Below, in pieces: positions 43,984-52,919 of a stretch of 64,000 bases of DNA (the first letter of the stretch is position 1; the number at the start of each line of letters is the position of its first letter). The position numbers were made by a program, and so were the translations under genes. This DNA comes from Betaproteobacteria bacterium (lineage in GTDB: Bacteria > Pseudomonadota > Gammaproteobacteria > Burkholderiales > Thiobacillaceae). The notes below the pieces were generated by a model, which had not been told where the DNA came from, searched no databases, and worked only from the letters and a program-made list of their open reading frames with translations. The DNA lies in the NCBI GenBank assembly GCA_016219425.1, contig JACRNB010000008.1, forward strand, positions 165,248 to 229,247, in the 5' to 3' direction.

Positions 43984-45756
43984 ATGTCCATGCCACGCAT
44001 CGAAAATCTTCCCCTCTGGGCGCGCCCCCTGTTTCCCTTCCTGCATTGGCTGCCGCGCGTGAATCGCGGCAGCGTCCGGGCCGACGCCATGGCCGGCCTG
44101 ACCGGCGCGCTGGTGGCCCTGCCACAAGGCGTGGCGTTTGCCACCATCGCCGGCATGCCGCCGGAATACGGCCTTTATGCCGGCATGATCCCGGCCATCA
44201 TCGCCGCCCTGTTCGGGTCCAGTTGGCATCTGGTTTCCGGCCCCACCACAGCGGCCTCCATCGTCCTGTTCTCGGTGCTCGCACCCCATGCCGAGCCGGG
44301 CTCAGCCCAGTACGTCAGCCTGGCGCTTACCCTGACCTTTCTGGTGGGCCTGATTCAGATCGTCATGGGCCTGGCGCGGCTGGGAACCCTGGTCAACTTC
44401 ATCTCCCATTCCGTGGTCACCGGATTCACCGCAGGGGCCGCCATCCTCATTGCGACGAATCAGGTGAAGCACTTCACCGGTCTGGCCGTGCCCAGAGGGG
44501 CCTCGTTTTCCGATACCTGGAGCCAGGTTTTCAACCATCTGGCCGAGATCCAGCCGGGGATTTTCGCCGTGGGCCTGGCCACCCTGCTGTTGGGCGTGGC
44601 CGTCAAGCACTGGCGACCGCAATGGCCCTACATGATCGTGGCGATGCTGGGAGGCTCCGCCCTGGCCGCAGCCCTCAGCGCCTGGAAAGGCGTGGCGCTG
44701 CCCACGGTGGGTGCGCTGCCCGCCGTGTTGCCGCCGCTGTCCGCACCTCACCTGGACGCGGAAAACATCCGCGCCGTCGCCTCCGGCGTGGTGGCCGTGA
44801 CCTTGCTGGCGCTGACCGAAGCCGTATCCATCGCCCGCGCCCTGGCGGCGCGTTCCGGCCAGCATGTGGACGGGAACCAGGAATTCGTCGGCCAGGGACT
44901 TTCCAACCTGTTCGGCAGCTTCTTCTCCGGCTATGTCGCCACCGGCTCCTTCAACCGCAGCGGCGTGAACTACGCAGCGGGCGCCCGAACTCCCCTGGCC
45001 GCCATGCTGGCGGGGCTGTTCCTGCTGGTGCTGGTGTTGTTTGTCGCCCCCTGGGCGCAGTACCTGCCCAACGCGGCCATGGCCGGCATCCTGTTCCTGG
45101 TGGCCTGGGGGCTGATCGACTTTGCGGAGATCTTCCATGTCCTCAAAACCAGCCGCGCCGAATCCGCCATCCTGCTTTCCACCTTCGCCTCCACCCTCTT
45201 TCTGACGCTGGAAGAGGCCATCATCCTTGGGGTGTTGATGTCGCTTTCCCTGTATTTATCCCGCACCTCCAAACCCCAGGTGCGGGTGCGCGTACCCAAT
45301 CCACACAGCAGCAAGCGCAAGTTCACGGATGCCGCCAATGCGCCGGAATGTCCGCAGCTACGTTTTGTGCGCATCGACGGTTCCGTGTTCTTCGGCGCCA
45401 CCTCGCATATCCGCGAGGCCCTGGCGGAACAGGATCAGCGTCATCCGGAACAAAAACATGTCGCCATCGTCGCCCACGGCATCAACTTCCTGGACCTGGC
45501 CGGCGCCCACTTCCTGGCGGAAGAAGCCAAGGCGCGACGCGAACGCGGCGGCGGGCTGTATTTCATCGGCATCAAGGACACGGTGCAGGAGCAACTGGCG
45601 GAGAGCGGCGCGCTCAAGGACATCGGCGGGGCCAACCTGTTCGATTCCAAGACCGAAGCGATTGCAGAAGTCTTCCGTCGCCTGAACCCCCGCGTCTGCG
45701 CCGACTGCACTGCGCGCGTCTTCCGCGAGTGCGGCGCGCAACGACCTCCCGCATGA
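43984..45756 (+). CDS. SulP anion transporter 3
   Basis: The 590-residue SulP-family transporter (LPQGVAFATIAGMPPEYGLY, ATGSFNRSGVNYAAGARTPL) ends in a STAS domain (LRFVRIDGSVFFGATSHIRE) and a cysteine-containing tail (RVCADCTARVFREC). In the STAS loop the usual DxS is DLA (INFLDLAGAHF), so the regulatory serine is missing. It is more distant from SulP1 and SulP2 than they are from each other. It is the last gene of a predicted sigma-54 operon. The substrate is not defined by sequence. Confidence 0.88.
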   Translation: MSMPRIENLPLWARPLFPFLHWLPRVNRGSVRADAMAGLTGALVALPQGVAFATIAGMPPEYGLYAGMIPAIIAALFGSSWHLVSGPTTAASIVLFSVLAPHAEPGSAQYVSLALTLTFLVGLIQIVMGLARLGTLVNFISHSVVTGFTAGAAILIATNQVKHFTGLAVPRGASFSDTWSQVFNHLAEIQPGIFAVGLATLLLGVAVKHWRPQWPYMIVAMLGGSALAAALSAWKGVALPTVGALPAVLPPLSAPHLDAENIRAVASGVVAVTLLALTEAVSIARALAARSGQHVDGNQEFVGQGLSNLFGSFFSGYVATGSFNRSGVNYAAGARTPLAAMLAGLFLLVLVLFVAPWAQYLPNAAMAGILFLVAWGLIDFAEIFHVLKTSRAESAILLSTFASTLFLTLEEAIILGVLMSLSLYLSRTSKPQVRVRVPNPHSSKRKFTDAANAPECPQLRFVRIDGSVFFGATSHIREALAEQDQRHPEQKHVAIVAHGINFLDLAGAHFLAEEAKARRERGGGLYFIGIKDTVQEQLAESGALKDIGGANLFDSKTEAIAEVFRRLNPRVCADCTARVFRECGAQRPPA

Positions 45757-45768
45757 GCCTGCTCAGGC

Positions 45769-46329
45769 CTATTTCACGCCGGGCAGGTGCGCTTGCAGTT
45801 GCTTGATTACCGACTCGTGATCGAACTCCCGCCCGCCTACGGCGCGGAAGATCACCTTTCCTGACGGGTCCGCCACAAAGGTGGTGGGCAGGCCCTTCAC
45901 CTTCCACGCCTGCATGGCGGCGGAATCCCGATCCAGCAGGATGCGGAATTCCGGGCCGGGCTCCAGTTGCCCGGTGAAGGCGAACACCGTATCGACGTCT
46001 TCCCCCACATCCACCGCCAGCACTTCCAGGCCCTGCGGCCCCAACTGACGGCGCAGGCGTTCCAGCGACGGCATCTCGCGCCGGCAGGGGGGGCACCAGG
46101 TCGCCCAGAAATTCACCACCACCAGCTTCCCCCGTAACGCCGCCAGGTCCACGGTCTTGCCGTCCAGGTCCGGCAGACGCAGGGCCGGGGCCGGCTTGGG
46201 CTCCGCCAGTACGGTCAGGGCGCGGGACAGAGGCGGCAGATCAGCCGCCGCCACCCACCCCGCGCACATCAGGCACCCCAGCAGGCACAGCCGCCCCAGA
46301 ACACGATCAACGCGCACAGCGAACCTCAT
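45769..46329 (-). CDS. TlpA-like periplasmic thioredoxin
   Basis: The 186-residue protein has an N-terminal signal or anchor (VLGRLCLLGCLMCAGWVAA) and a thioredoxin fold with the active site WCPPC (VVVNFWATWCPPCRREMPSL) and cis-Pro loop GLPTTFVAD. It probably reduces periplasmic disulfides, for instance during cytochrome maturation. The ATG at 46329 lies inside the upstream gene, an overlap of 23 bases indicating coupling. Confidence 0.9.
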   Translation of the reverse strand: MRFAVRVDRVLGRLCLLGCLMCAGWVAAADLPPLSRALTVLAEPKPAPALRLPDLDGKTVDLAALRGKLVVVNFWATWCPPCRREMPSLERLRRQLGPQGLEVLAVDVGEDVDTVFAFTGQLEPGPEFRILLDRDSAAMQAWKVKGLPTTFVADPSGKVIFRAVGGREFDHESVIKQLQAHLPGVK

Positions 46330-46861
46330 CCAGCTTCCCCTCAACGGTCTTGCCCGCCACGTTCCAGCGGACGACGAGATCAAATCCCGCCCCCGGCGTC
46401 AGGCCGGTGGCCAACATGCCCTGGTTCCACTCCCCCACGGCGTACTCCTGCTCGGGCGGGAACTGCGCCCAGCGGAAGGCAATGCGCGCCGGTTCGCTCA
46501 CACCCAAGGCCGTCCACTGCCCCATCCAGACGGCCACGTCCGGCGGCGGATGGACGCCGCCGGCATGGCGCACGCCCCAATCCGCCAGCCGGAAGGTCAG
46601 CTCCCCCGGTGCGGACTCGTTACGCAGCACGGTCATGAACACGCAGGCCCCGGCGAAGCGCTCCGCCGCCGCCGGCGGAAAGCCGCGATTGAGATAAAAG
46701 GCCAGCACCTGATCCGGCAGGAGTTGGGTCAGTGATACGGCAACGCCCTGGGTGCGGGTCTCCCAGGAGAGCGCACCGGTATCCGGGTCGGTTCGGCGCT
46801 GGGTCTCGGCCTGGGCCGGAGCGACCAGCAGCGCCAGCAGCAAGGCAAACAAAAGATTCAT
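46307..46861 (-). CDS. Secreted protein of unknown function
   Basis: The 184-residue protein has a signal peptide (MNLLFALLLALLVAPAQAET) and a mature domain rich in beta strands and aromatics (VAVWMGQWTALGVSEPARIA, AFRWAQFPPEQEYAVGEWNQ). Two cysteines remain (GACVF and the C-terminal CAR), possible substrates of the overlapping TlpA-like protein. Homologues are not recognised by name. Confidence 0.7.
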   Translation of the reverse strand: MNLLFALLLALLVAPAQAETQRRTDPDTGALSWETRTQGVAVSLTQLLPDQVLAFYLNRGFPPAAAERFAGACVFMTVLRNESAPGELTFRLADWGVRHAGGVHPPPDVAVWMGQWTALGVSEPARIAFRWAQFPPEQEYAVGEWNQGMLATGLTPGAGFDLVVRWNVAGKTVEGKLDEVRCAR

Positions 46862-46876
46862 CCTGGAAACCTCAGC

Positions 46877-46927
46877 AGGTGCGAATTCATTCGCACAGAT
46901 GTTTGTTGTGCGAATGAATTCGCACCT
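46877..46927. repeat. AGGTGCGAATTCATTCGCAC inverted pair
   Basis: The 20-base palindromic unit and its inverted copy flank an 11-base spacer, giving a perfect hairpin upstream of the secreted-protein gene. A second copy is at 50066-50117. Confidence 0.92.
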
Positions 46928-46935
46928 ACAGGTGG

Positions 46936-47042
46936 GCGCCTCGAAAAACCCGTCATTCCCGCGGATGCGGGAATCCAGGTTGTTGATTTCACCGGGTTCT
47001 CGCTTTCGCGGGAATAACGAACCCAGGGTTTTTCGATGCGCC
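46936..47042. repeat. CGTCATTCCCGCG element with CTCGAAAAACCC ends
   Basis: The inner pair CGTCATTCCCGCGGATGCGG / CGCTTTCGCGGGAATAACG lies between outer arms GCGCCTCGAAAAACCC and GGGTTTTTCGATGCGC. A degenerate copy (CTCGAAAAACCC...CGTCGTTCCCGC) is present in the BatD N-terminal coding region near 61467. Confidence 0.85.
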
Positions 47043-47054
47043 CAGGTATGGGCG

Positions 47055-47711
47055 TCACGACGGCTTGTCCGCTGCCGCCACGATCACGCCGCCCCAAGGC
47101 AAACGTTCCGTCAACAAATGCTCTGCGGTGCGCGTCAGCCATCCCTGCCGCCATCCCCATCCCGGCAGAAAGACGGCAGAGCGCAGGCGGAGGTTTACCA
47201 GCCCAAGCGCCTCCAGGGCGAGAGTCAATTCGTCCCATTCATGCCAGTACGCCCCGGCATAACCGCCCGCGCCGCCGGCCCGGCCCTTGCCGCGCCAAAG
47301 CAGGCTGCGCCGGTTCAGCACCCCCACCACCACGCGCCGCCGCGCCACGCGCGCCATTTCAGCCAGGGCCTGACGCCAGTCGTCCACAAAGCACAGCGCG
47401 GTCATCGAGACCACCCGGTCAAACGCGGCGTCGGCAAACGGCAGGGCGCGGGCGTTGCCCTCCAGATAGCGCTCGTTGCGGCCATGGGCGCGGGCGTAGG
47501 CCAGACGCGACGGGTCTTGGTCCAGTCCCGTCACCAGCCAGCCGTTGCGGAGGGCGAAGCGGCGCGTGAACCAGCCCGTGCCGCAGCCCACGTCCAGCAG
47601 GGTTTCGTGGGGGAGCAGCCCGGCCAGACGCTGAAGCAGACGCAATTCGGTGGCGCCGATCCAGCGACCGCGCGGCGTGCCGTACCAGGCCTCGTAGCCC
47701 TCGGGGGTCAC
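47055..47711 (-). CDS. SAM-dependent methyltransferase
   Basis: The 218-residue class I methyltransferase has motif I LLDVGCGTGWFTRRFA, acidic motif VTGLDQDPSRL and motif IV AFDRVVSMTALCFVDDW. It has UbiE-type similarity, but the substrate is unknown. The GTG start overlaps the cysteine desulfurase stop (GTGA); a longer frame running through that gene is an artefact of high GC. Confidence 0.85.
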   Translation of the reverse strand: MTPEGYEAWYGTPRGRWIGATELRLLQRLAGLLPHETLLDVGCGTGWFTRRFALRNGWLVTGLDQDPSRLAYARAHGRNERYLEGNARALPFADAAFDRVVSMTALCFVDDWRQALAEMARVARRRVVVGVLNRRSLLWRGKGRAGGAGGYAGAYWHEWDELTLALEALGLVNLRLRSAVFLPGWGWRQGWLTRTAEHLLTERLPWGGVIVAAADKPS

Positions 47712-48841
47712 GCCGCCAGTTGCCGCCAGGCGGCGATCAGGGCGGTGGCGGCGGTCTCGATCTCCGCTGCCGTGCTGGTGCGTCCCAGCGACAAGCGCAC
47801 CGCCCCGGCGGCGCGCTCGGCGGACAGGCCCATCGCCCCCAGCACGCCGCTGGCGGCATGTTGCCCGGCGTGGCAGGCGGAGCCGGTGGAGGCCGCCAGC
47901 CCCGGTGCGGCGGCCAGCACCTGCCAGCCGGCCACGCCGGGGAAGGAGAGGTTGAGGGTGTTGGGCAGGCGCTCCGTCGCCGGGCCGTTCAGGGCCAGGC
48001 CGGGGATGGCCGCGGTCAGACGCTGGTGCAAGCGCTCGCGCAGCTCGCACAGGCGCGCCGATTCCGCCTCCAGCTCCATCCGCGCCAGCCGGGCGGCCTC
48101 GCCCAGGGCGACGAGGTGGGGCACGTTCTCGGTGCCGGGGCGCAAGCCCCCCTCGTGCCCGGCCCCGAACTGGATGGCCTGGAGGGGCGTGCCGGTGCGG
48201 GCGTACAGCGCGCCCACCCCCTTGGGCGCGTAGAACTTGTGCCCGGCGAGCGTCAACAGGTCGCAGCTCAGGGCGTTCACGTCCACGGCGATCTTGCCCG
48301 CCGCCTGCGCCGCATCCACATGCAGCAGCGCGCCCGCCGCGCGCGCACGGGCGGCGATGGCCGCCACCGGCTGGATCGCGCCCACCTCGTTGTTGGCCAA
48401 CATGACGGAAACCAGGGCGGTTTCGGCGTCGAGGTCGATCCTGGCGGCATCGACCCGGCCCGTGGCGTCGACCGGAATCGACGCTACCCGCCACCCCTCC
48501 CCGGCCAGATGCCGCATGGGCTGGGACACGGCGGGGTGTTCGACGGCGGAATACAGCAGGCGGTCGCGGCGACCGCCCCGGAGCGCGTGCGCCACGCCCA
48601 GAATGGCCAGGTTGTTGGCCTCGGTGGCGTGGGCGGTGAACAGGATTTCATCCGCCCGCGCGCCGATCAGCGCCGCCACCTGTTCCCGCGCCAAGGTCAC
48701 CGCCGCCTTCGCGGCGCGGCCAAAGATGTGGTCGGATGACGGATTTCCGTACCCCTCGCGCAGCCAGGGCAGCATGGCCTCCAGCACGCGCGGGTCCACC
48801 GGGGTGGTGGCGTTGTAGTCGAGGTAGATGGGGCCGGTCAT
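47708..48841 (-). CDS. Cysteine desulfurase (NifS/IscS family)
   Basis: This PLP enzyme removes sulfur from cysteine to form a protein persulfide. The 377-residue protein has the N-terminal motif YLDYNATTPVDPRV, PLP-lysine Lys202 in TLAGHKFYAPKG and the catalytic cysteine Cys323 in STGSACHAGQ. The gene overlaps the trans-sulfuration enzyme by four bases (ATGA). It is not beside iscU/iscA, so it probably serves sulfur trafficking or tRNA thiolation rather than the main cluster-assembly operon. Confidence 0.93.
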   Translation of the reverse strand: MTGPIYLDYNATTPVDPRVLEAMLPWLREGYGNPSSDHIFGRAAKAAVTLAREQVAALIGARADEILFTAHATEANNLAILGVAHALRGGRRDRLLYSAVEHPAVSQPMRHLAGEGWRVASIPVDATGRVDAARIDLDAETALVSVMLANNEVGAIQPVAAIAARARAAGALLHVDAAQAAGKIAVDVNALSCDLLTLAGHKFYAPKGVGALYARTGTPLQAIQFGAGHEGGLRPGTENVPHLVALGEAARLARMELEAESARLCELRERLHQRLTAAIPGLALNGPATERLPNTLNLSFPGVAGWQVLAAAPGLAASTGSACHAGQHAASGVLGAMGLSAERAAGAVRLSLGRTSTAAEIETAATALIAAWRQLAA

Positions 48842-49998
48842 CCCAGCGCCTGCGCCAGATCGGCGATCAGGTCATCCGCCTCTTCCAGGCCCACCGACAG
48901 CCGCAGCATGGCGTCGGAGATGCCGCGCCGGGTGCGTTCCTCCGGGGTCAGGCCGTGGTGGGTGGTGGTGCTGGGCTGGGTCACCAGACTCTCCACGCCG
49001 CCCAGAGAGGGGGCCAGGGCGAACAGTTTCAGCTTGTCCGCAGATCGCGTAGCCGCCTCTCCGCCACCCTTGACTTCAATCGTCAGCATGCCGCCGTAGC
49101 CCTTCATCTGTCGCTGCGCCAGGGCGTGTCCGGCGAAGTCCGGCAGGCCGGGGTAGAGCACGCGCTCCACCTGCGGATGGGCCTGCATCGCCAGGGCGAC
49201 CTTCATGGCCGTGGCGTTCTGGCGCTCCACCCGCAGCGGCAGGGTGCGCAGGCTGCGTGCGAGCAGGGCGGCGATCTCGGGGGCGATGGTCTGGCCCAGG
49301 TTCTTGCGCCAGTTCCACACCGGCATGACCAACTCCTTGCGCCCCATCAGCGCCCCGGCGGTGAGGTCGGAATGGCCGCCCAGGTACTTGGTGGCGGAAT
49401 GCACCACGAAATCCGCGCCCAGGGCCAGGGGGTTCTGGTTCACCGGCGAGGCGAAGGTGTTGTCCACCGCCACCAGGGCGCCGTGGGCGTGGGCCAATTC
49501 ACTGATCGCGGCGATGTCGAACTGCTCCAGGGCCGGGTTGGTGGGGGTCTCGAAGAACACCAGACCGACGCCGCGTTGCAATAGCCCCGGCAGCCGATCC
49601 AGCTCCGAACCCAGCAGCAGGTGGGTGGGGATGCCCAGTTGCGGCAACTGGCTGGCCACCAGTTCCAGGGTGCCGCCATAGGCATCGCCCAGGCAGACCA
49701 CGCCCTGGCGGCCATGGGTGAGGAACAGGGCCGATTCCGCCGCCATGCCGGAACAGAAGGCCAGCGCCGCCTCCGCCCCTTCGATGGCGGCCAGCTTCTC
49801 CTCCAGCGCCTGGATGGTGGGGTTGAGGCCGTAACGGGTATACAGCGCCCCGGCGCGACGCCCCTCCACCACATCCAGGATGGCGGCGGTGCTGGAAAAC
49901 TTGAACGTGGTGCTGGTGTAGAGCGGCGTGTGCGGCGAGCCGTGGGGGTCGGCGAGTTCGCCGGCGTGGACGCAGAGGGTGGCGAGATGGGTGGTCAT
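48838..49998 (-). CDS. Cystathionine gamma-synthase/beta-lyase family enzyme
   Basis: The 386-residue PLP enzyme belongs to the Cys/Met metabolism family. SGMAAESALFL, VDNTFASPVNQNPLALGADF, the PLP lysine in VVHSATKYLGGHSD and SLGGVESLVTQPS are all present. Sequence alone does not separate cystathionine gamma-synthase, gamma-lyase or O-acetylhomoserine sulfhydrylase, so no gene symbol is given. It is the first gene of a three-gene run with the desulfurase and methyltransferase. Confidence 0.9.
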   Translation of the reverse strand: MTTHLATLCVHAGELADPHGSPHTPLYTSTTFKFSSTAAILDVVEGRRAGALYTRYGLNPTIQALEEKLAAIEGAEAALAFCSGMAAESALFLTHGRQGVVCLGDAYGGTLELVASQLPQLGIPTHLLLGSELDRLPGLLQRGVGLVFFETPTNPALEQFDIAAISELAHAHGALVAVDNTFASPVNQNPLALGADFVVHSATKYLGGHSDLTAGALMGRKELVMPVWNWRKNLGQTIAPEIAALLARSLRTLPLRVERQNATAMKVALAMQAHPQVERVLYPGLPDFAGHALAQRQMKGYGGMLTIEVKGGGEAATRSADKLKLFALAPSLGGVESLVTQPSTTTHHGLTPEERTRRGISDAMLRLSVGLEEADDLIADLAQALG

Positions 49999-50065
49999 GG
50001 GGGGCTCCTAAAAACCGCAGTCAGCGGAGAAATTCATGGCGATTCGATAGGTCGGGCGTGGCGCG

Positions 50066-50117
50066 GTAGGTGCGAATTCATTCGCACTGGAATTTGTGCG
50101 AATGAATTCGCACCTAC
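50066..50117. repeat. GTAGGTGCGAATTCATTCGC inverted pair
   Basis: This is the second copy of the pair at 46877, here with intact GTAG ends, in the gap between the trans-sulfuration gene and a small ORF. Confidence 0.92.
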
Positions 50118-50125
50118 GGGACGGC

Positions 50126-50455
50126 TCATCCCTCCTCTTCCAGCATGCGCTCCAGCGGCGCCTCCAGGGCCTCGATCAGACCCGGCATCGCCTCCTCCTG
50201 CAGGCCGCTGGCAAGCAAACCGGCCAGCACATCCGCCGGCATCAGGATTACGCCGTCCTCGGGCTGGACCGCCGCGCCGTTCAGCCACAGGCTGGGAAAG
50301 CCCTCACCGTGGGCGTCGCGCGTTGCGGTAAAGACCAGTTCGGCGCGCGCCTCCAGATGGCGTTCGAGCACCTCGGCGTAGCCGGCGTACAGGGTGCAGC
50401 GGCCCCCGGGCGGCGTTTGGGAAATGACCCGGACAAGTAACGGCGTTTTATCCAC
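50126..50455 (-). CDS. Small protein of unknown function next to TauE
   Basis: The 109-residue cytosolic protein has an alpha/beta beginning (TPLLVRVISQTPPGGRCTLY, HLEARAELVFTATRDAHGEG) and a helical end. One cysteine is near the N terminus. The shape could be a degenerate thioredoxin-like or Rdx-like fold, but no motif is convincing. It overlaps the TauE stop by eight bases, so it belongs to that transcript. Confidence 0.65.
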   Translation of the reverse strand: MDKTPLLVRVISQTPPGGRCTLYAGYAEVLERHLEARAELVFTATRDAHGEGFPSLWLNGAAVQPEDGVILMPADVLAGLLASGLQEEAMPGLIEALEAPLERMLEEEG

Positions 50456-51251
50456 CGAGTACGCTCTTGAACAGGATGTAGCTGGCCACCACCACCAGGA
50501 ACCAGGCGAAGGCCGTTTTCAGCATGGCCTGGGAGATGCGGTTGGCGAAATGCGAGCCGAGAAAGCTGCCTGCCACAGTGACCGCGGTAAAGCTGCCCAT
50601 CACGCCCCAGTCGATGGCCACGCCGCCCATGTAGCCGAGGAAGCCCGCATAGGACTTGGCGGCGACGATCACCAATGAGGTGCCCACCGCTGTTTTCATG
50701 GGGATGCCGGAGAGCAGCACCAGGGCCGGCACGATGAGGAAGCCGCCGCCCACGCCCACCAGCCCGGTCAACACGCCGACGCCGATGCCGTGCAGGGCGA
50801 TGTGGCCCATGCAGGGGGAGAAGAAATCATGGCAACCGCCCAGGGCCAGCGTACCGCCGCCGGTGCTGACCACGCCGCCCGCCGCCGGAGCCGCGATCCG
50901 CGTCGGCTTCAACATGCGCCAGGCGGCGGCGTACATCACCAGGGCGAACAGGCCCAACTGGATCACCACCGGCGTCAGCAGCCCCAGACGCGCCCCGGCG
51001 AAGGTGCCCGCCACGCCAAAGATCCCGAACACCAGGGCGACGCGGACATCCACCAGGCCCCTGCGCCAGTTGTCCAGGCCGGTCACGGTGGCGGTGACCG
51101 CCACCACGCCCAGGCTCATGGCGATGGCCGACTTGGGCTCCACATGCAGCAGGTAGAGCAGCGCGGGCAGGGCGATGATGGAGCCGCCGCTGCCGAACAG
51201 TCCAAGTACGATGCCGGTGGCCAGCCCGGCGAGGATGGCAAAGGGGTCCAT
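50448..51251 (-). CDS. TauE/SafE-family anion exporter
   Basis: The 267-residue inner-membrane protein with about eight helices has the two TauE/SafE half-motifs [19 protein letters not shown] and [20 protein letters not shown]. This family exports sulfite, sulfonates or related anions. It lies divergent from the ArsR-rhodanese regulator and persulfide dioxygenase, so sulfite made by the dioxygenase is a likely cargo. Confidence 0.88.
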   Translation of the reverse strand: MDPFAILAGLATGIVLGLFGSGGSIIALPALLYLLHVEPKSAIAMSLGVVAVTATVTGLDNWRRGLVDVRVALVFGIFGVAGTFAGARLGLLTPVVIQLGLFALVMYAAAWRMLKPTRIAAPAAGGVVSTGGGTLALGGCHDFFSPCMGHIALHGIGVGVLTGLVGVGGGFLIVPALVLLSGIPMKTAVGTSLVIVAAKSYAGFLGYMGGVAIDWGVMGSFTAVTVAGSFLGSHFANRISQAMLKTAFAWFLVVVASYILFKSVLGG

Positions 51252-51326
51252 GGCGCTTCCTCCGAAAAAAGGGGTTGAGGTGGCGGGGATTGACGGCTAA
51301 CATTCAAACGACCATTGGAGTATTGG

Positions 51327-51995
51327 ATGGAAGATTCCGGAAGGCAAGTAAAAGATGTGCTCTATGCCCAGGTGGCGCGGATCGGCAAGGCGGTGAGCAG
51401 TCCCAAGCGCCTGGAGTTGATCGAGCTGCTGGCGCAGGGCGAGAAGCCGGTGGAGCGGTTGGCGACGGAAGCGGAGATCTCGCTGAAGCTGGCCAGCGCC
51501 CACCTCAAAGAGTTGCGCCTGGCGCATCTGGTGGAGACGCGCAAGGACGGCAAGAACGTCTTCTACCGGCTCTCCAGTGAGGCGGTGGCGGACTTCTGGG
51601 TAGCCATCCGTTCCCTGGCGGAAGACCGTCTGCTGGGCCTGCGGGCGGCGCTGGCGAAGTTGCAGGAACACGTCCACGAGCTGACGCCGGTTTCGCGCGA
51701 TGACCTGCTGGCGCGGGCGCGGGAGGGCGAGTTGATGGTGCTGGATGTGCGTCCGGTGCAGGAATTCCAGGCCGGGCACCTGCCCTACGCCCGCTCTCTG
51801 CCGCTGGACGAGTTGCGTCAGCGTCTGGCGGACTTGCCGCGCGACAAGCCGGTGGTGGCCTACTGCCGGGGGCCGTTCTGCCTGATGGCGGTGGAGGCGG
51901 TGGAGTTGTTGCGCAAGGAAGGATTCCAGGCCATCCGCCTGGAGGATGGCGTGGCGGAATGGCGCGCGCACGGGTTGCCGGTGGAAACCGCCTGA
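51327..51995 (+). CDS. ArsR-family regulator fused to rhodanese
   Basis: The 222-residue protein joins an ArsR winged helix (residues 10-100; SSPKRLELIELLAQGEKPVE, HLKELRLAHLVETRKDGKNV) to a rhodanese domain with active loop CRGPFC (Cys180 and Cys185). There are no cysteines in the ArsR part, so any persulfide or metal signal must be read by the rhodanese loop. ATG 51327 has GGAG six bases upstream; an earlier TTG is less likely. It probably controls the divergent TauE gene and the downstream dioxygenase. Confidence 0.9.
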   Translation: MEDSGRQVKDVLYAQVARIGKAVSSPKRLELIELLAQGEKPVERLATEAEISLKLASAHLKELRLAHLVETRKDGKNVFYRLSSEAVADFWVAIRSLAEDRLLGLRAALAKLQEHVHELTPVSRDDLLARAREGELMVLDVRPVQEFQAGHLPYARSLPLDELRQRLADLPRDKPVVAYCRGPFCLMAVEAVELLRKEGFQAIRLEDGVAEWRAHGLPVETA

Positions 51996-52003
51996 ACCGA
52001 CCC

Positions 52004-52117
52004 GTAGCGCCGGCATCCCTGCCTGCGGGAACAAGCAGCGGTAGGTCGGGTTAGCGCAGCGTAACCCGACTAACCCGACATGAGGCAGGAACAAGCCGGC
52101 AGGGATGCCGGCGCTAC
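52004..52117. repeat. Nested GTAGCGCCGGCATCC and GTAGGTCGGGTTAGC repeats
   Basis: An outer pair (GTAGCGCCGGCATCCCTGCC and its inverse ending GCGCTAC at 52117) encloses a different palindrome GTAGGTCGGGTTAGCGCAGC...GTAACCCGAC at 52041-52070, as if one element had inserted into another. Confidence 0.88.
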
Positions 52118-52172
52118 AAGGGCTCACCGGTCTGGCCGGTGAGCGTGATTCGGTTCACTGAGGAGACTGACC

Positions 52173-52919
52173 ATGTTTTTCCGCCAACTGGCCACCCGCG
52201 AGGCCACCCTTTCCTATCTCTTTGGCTGCGGCACCTGCCATGTCGCCGTGGTCGTGGACCCGGTGCTGGGGGATGAGGACTGGTTCCTGGCCGAGGCCGC
52301 GAAGCAGGACGTGAAGATCACCCACGTCATCGACACCCACGTCCACGCCGACCACTACTCCGGCGGGCGCGCCCTGGCGGAACGCTGCGGCGGGGTCTAC
52401 TGCCTGCACGAGGCCAACGCCGGACGGGTGCATTTCCCGTTCGAGCCGCTGACAGACGGCCAGCGCATCGACATCGGCAACGTCTACATCGACGTGCTCC
52501 ACACCCCCGGCCACACCCCGGATTCGATCTGCCTGCTGGTGACGGACAAGCGCCGCATGGGCGACGCCGCGCCGGAACCCTGGTTCGTGGTCACAGGCGA
52601 TACCCTGTTCGTCGGCGCCATCGGACGCCCCGACCTGGCGGGCAAGGAAACGGAAATGGCCGGCCAGATCTGGGACAGCGTGCAAACCAAACTGCTCACC
52701 CTGCCCGACGCGGTGGAGATCTACGGCGGCCACGTCGCCGGCAGCGTGTGCGGCGCGGGCATCTCGGGCAAACCCAGTTCCACCATCGGCTTCGAGAAAC
52801 GCTGGAACGCCATGCTGAGCATGTCCCGTGAGGCCTTCATCAAAGCCCTCACCCAGGAAATTCCGCCCCGGCCCGCCGAGATGGACCGCATGGTCCAGGC
52901 CAACCTGGGCGTCCCATGA
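52173..52919 (+). CDS. Persulfide dioxygenase-like metallo-beta-lactamase fold protein
   Basis: The 248-residue protein fits the ETHE1/Blh-type sulfur dioxygenases that oxidise glutathione persulfide to sulfite. Metal and fold motifs are THVHADHYSG (His56, His58, Asp60, His61), HTPGHTPDS (His114), TGDTLFVGAIGRPDLAG (Asp143) and GGHVAGSVCG near the C terminus. It follows the ArsR-rhodanese gene and overlaps the MFS gene (ATGA), forming a sulfide/persulfide-handling module. Confidence 0.88.
   Translation: MFFRQLATREATLSYLFGCGTCHVAVVVDPVLGDEDWFLAEAAKQDVKITHVIDTHVHADHYSGGRALAERCGGVYCLHEANAGRVHFPFEPLTDGQRIDIGNVYIDVLHTPGHTPDSICLLVTDKRRMGDAAPEPWFVVTGDTLFVGAIGRPDLAGKETEMAGQIWDSVQTKLLTLPDAVEIYGGHVAGSVCGAGISGKPSSTIGFEKRWNAMLSMSREAFIKALTQEIPPRPAEMDRMVQANLGVP

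Noticed and set aside
47055-48494. One 479-codon minus-strand gene covering the methyltransferase and beyond
   Set aside because: Its upstream part is antisense-frame noise over the cysteine desulfurase gene; the methyltransferase begins at the GTG at 47711.
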